A stretch of DNA of 16,946 bases from NCBI GenBank assembly GCA_031254075.1, contig JAIRVD010000009.1:1-16946 (forward strand). The letters run 5' to 3'. The notes under the pieces were generated by a model. The model saw only the letters and a program-made list of their open reading frames with translations. It did not search any database and was not told the DNA's origin. Shown here piece by piece: positions 15,901-16,946 of the stretch. The position numbers and the translations under genes are program-made. The stretch comes from Clostridiales bacterium (GTDB taxonomy: Bacteria > Bacillota > Clostridia > Lachnospirales > WQUN01). The number at the start of each line of letters is the position of its first letter. The stretch's first letter is position 1.

Positions 15901-16946
15901 TTCGTATTGAGAAATATAAATATTTACCGTCACCATCGACGCGACGGGCGAACCCGTGCGGAAATATGTCCGCAATGCTTCAAGCGGAATATTATAACCC
16001 ACCGTTATTGACGGAGCCGTTTCGGGGCGTCTGTCGGCAGAAGCGGAAACATTCGCGGGCGCGGGCGGTTGAAGTTCGGAAATATCGTCGATTACAATAT
16101 AGTCGAACAGCGACGGCACACCGAATCCCGTAGGGTCGGAACCGGAACGAATCGGGTCTCCCGTGACGGGGTCATAGCCGGTTATATAGTTCCATGAAAT
16201 CAAACGCGCGTTCATGAAATAAACATTCGGGAAACGGAAATCGTCGCGCACAAACGGCGGCGGCGGAGAAATCGGTCGGTACAAATGAACCGCGTCCGTT
16301 AAAATATTTATGCTTACATAGTTTATTGTATCGCCGGTAAGTTGGTTAAGCCTGTATCGCAACACTTGCGGAGCGCTGTTTACAATCGGGTTTCCGCCGA
16401 CATTGGGTCTATTCACGAATCCGGCTGAATATTCAACCATCATTACGCCGGTAACGGGATTCGCGGGGTCGCGGAAAATTCTTGCCGTTACATTAAGATA
16501 ATCGCCGTATGAAGAATCGTTTGTATCGGGCGCACGCGCAAGTGCCATCGTGTAATTAACGGTGATGCTTCCGTCAGCCGAAATGTCAACGAGTTCCGCG
16601 ATATCTTCAATCGTTCCGATATCCCATTCCGCCCAGAAATTTAAATCGCCCACATACTGTCCCCATGTATCCCAGTTGGCGCGTTCATCGTCGTTTACAT
16701 CGGGGTGGTTGAACCATTGATACGGCGGGAACTGCGGCGTTAAAGAATAATGCCTCTGCGAACCGTCTTTTATAATTCTGAAATTACTCGGAATCGAAAT
16801 CGGGGGAATATCATCGGGTGTCCAGACAATTACCTGCGAACGCGCAAGCTGTGACTCTAACGCGCTGCTTACATTGCTGTGATAGGCAAGCGTAAACGTA
16901 GTGTCGCCTCTCGCGTTTAACGGGAAAAGTACGGCAGTATGTCCCG
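12988..16946 (-). CDS. Giant surface protein with FnIII-like domains and SLH-like C-terminus, 5' end beyond window
   Basis: The frame is open from the stop at 12988-12990 to the right edge, about 1318 codons. A GTG at 16653 is only internal: reading on toward 16946 gives protein-like sequence with no stop and no ATG (for example FRIIKDGSQRHYSLTPQFPP), so the true start lies outside. FnIII-like domains are clear at about 15700-16065 (starts PAPANVSAS), 14790-15285 (starts PAPENLRAPS) and 14420-14780 (VSPPINLKL, then VPYEMQVRLRD). Bases 13447-14190 encode a beta-rich module shared with the downstream protein but with an extra stretch of roughly 75 residues. Bases 12991-13446 encode three SLH-like repeats, the last with AHEVGILSDANYDPAGAIT. 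No cysteine and six Lys were counted in the visible part. It is likely exported and wall-attached, although the signal peptide is not visible. Confidence 0.85.
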   Translation of the reverse strand, partial: GHTAVLFPLNARGDTTFTLAYHSNVSSALESQLARSQVIVWTPDDIPPISIPSNFRIIKDGSQRHYSLTPQFPPYQWFNHPDVNDDERANWDTWGQYVGDLNFWAEWDIGTIEDIAELVDISADGSITVNYTMALARAPDTNDSSYGDYLNVTARIFRDPANPVTGVMMVEYSAGFVNRPNVGGNPIVNSAPQVLRYRLNQLTGDTINYVSINILTDAVHLYRPISPPPPFVRDDFRFPNVYFMNARLISWNYITGYDPVTGDPIRSGSDPTGFGVPSLFDYIVIDDISELQPPAPANVSASADRRPETAPSITVGYNIPLEALRTYFRTGSPVASMVTVNIYISQYEDAAMNAFFNDGVSLDPDSRIMRGDNPNPPFNSQVYEYDWTQSPAPDDPAAFGEVDMSDPSVRRVLRGENPDVPTGVVRISNIPVLRNMATQTSPLGTPINARLDAPQAELQAAMRAWDEILNPGTTNPPSSYTQLVNLTNLDENKQYYIFADLVVHRFVSESALSVTGNPNVLVPYPGVRDVHSGLSNVSADTTVGTPNVIDPGLVGPPAPENLRAPSALRGQTAATLLWNPIFPALGEEQNVRIEWEIIRIRDGVRMTDTQMYSRNDNLAAFFANEIDSVEKAAWMTGTEADGSRYLIEVPGSDKITMPDAEERYEFDFDHLTDISFRDLTLSPNQLYYYYVRTVRIVRQTNEQLGIVESRSVSNWVEVPVTTYPVSPPINLKLEDGQALRPGMDVFTQVLVSWEHDDMARILDAMGTDFEFQYRIREAEGQWREITTVSHQQMTAANLDPQNSHRIRFLLSGLDPGVPYEMQVRLRDINADDYSLWSNAINFVTDFDPDDLELERDVGNWLEYIRRQLNELLLRPYWFAQNTPTSGIMVIRPDDIFAGMMLDNPGALPLPNTDTNNNVIYIPATVINTANENRRSFSTRFSDLEILFAPGFINRDHNQAVMDMIRAVEARGSDLTDFFIRLEIGRTPMSALFDVPAITRQTNVSVSLVATNDKIRSISSWDRSVANRARAIVENTVSDPVMSQNIRNLLRDNTTREEMVEYSNIVVRNVSNQITQMVSDDLRTTGTTGMLSNTTQVVREFNAAMHLVVTTATPETSVNAFRHQNGQWIPQTTSEYNSGRAISSGSPGTFAFTGRTVSIPGIEEVPRGSTVTSIVARFGLEDLFGPNVDLQRNATRQMVIGSAARIAGAPHGSDPMTWAAANLNVNMSSRNATGLISRQEAIAVVMSVYERRTNTNVNTIQIRNFQTTAGLQLDQRYAQAVRAAHEVGILSDANYDPAGAITIGEFLNMLAELTTRVPF

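Noticed and set aside
1..16946. CRISPR arrays, tRNA/rRNA genes, insertion sequences and long direct DNA repeats
   Set aside because: None seen on reading both strands. The FnIII-like and SLH-like repeats are visible at protein level only and are too diverged to be DNA repeats.

Overview
The window looks like a chromosomal segment of a low-to-moderate GC Gram-positive anaerobe, most likely a Clostridia-type member of the Bacillota. This is inferred from strong AAGGAG-type ribosome binding sites, a ScpB homologue, an ECF sigma factor paired with a membrane anti-sigma protein, a clostridial-type thiolase, and giant secreted proteins with fibronectin-III-like and S-layer-homology-like regions. 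No RNA gene, CRISPR array, transposase or phage gene was found.

Left block (1-6177, + strand). A tight run of genes, AT-rich in its first 5 kb, encodes a glycan-modification cassette: a WbqC-family protein cut by the left edge, a class I SAM methyltransferase, a NeuD/PglD-type left-handed beta-helix acyltransferase, a cytoplasmic five-bladed beta-propeller glycosidase-like protein, and a 717-residue fusion of a family-2-type glycosyltransferase with a radical SAM domain. An acetyl-CoA acetyltransferase starts one base after the fusion gene stops. Gaps are 1 to 23 bases, so the six genes are probably one transcript.

Middle block (6174-8021, - strand). Read leftward, scpB, an ECF sigma factor and its membrane anti-sigma partner form a short operon (16-base gap, then a 4-base ATGA overlap). 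The last gene meets the thiolase tail to tail, and the stop codons of both are contained in one TTAA.

Right block (8091-16946, - strand). Two giant surface-protein genes are arranged in tandem. The downstream one is complete (1589 aa, signal peptide, strong terminator). The upstream one runs off the right edge: its frame stays open from its stop at 12988 to the last base, with no ATG in the final 293 bases. Both have FnIII-like repeats, a shared beta-rich module and a degenerate SLH-like C-terminus. By hand reading both lack cysteine and are strongly depleted in lysine relative to arginine.

The most unusual items are the glycosyltransferase-radical SAM fusion within the sugar cassette, the thiolase coupled to that cassette, scpB without scpA but joined to a sigma/anti-sigma pair, and the two cysteine-free, lysine-poor SLH-like giants. 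A functional link between the glycan cassette and the surface proteins (surface-protein or flagellar glycosylation) is possible but is only inference.
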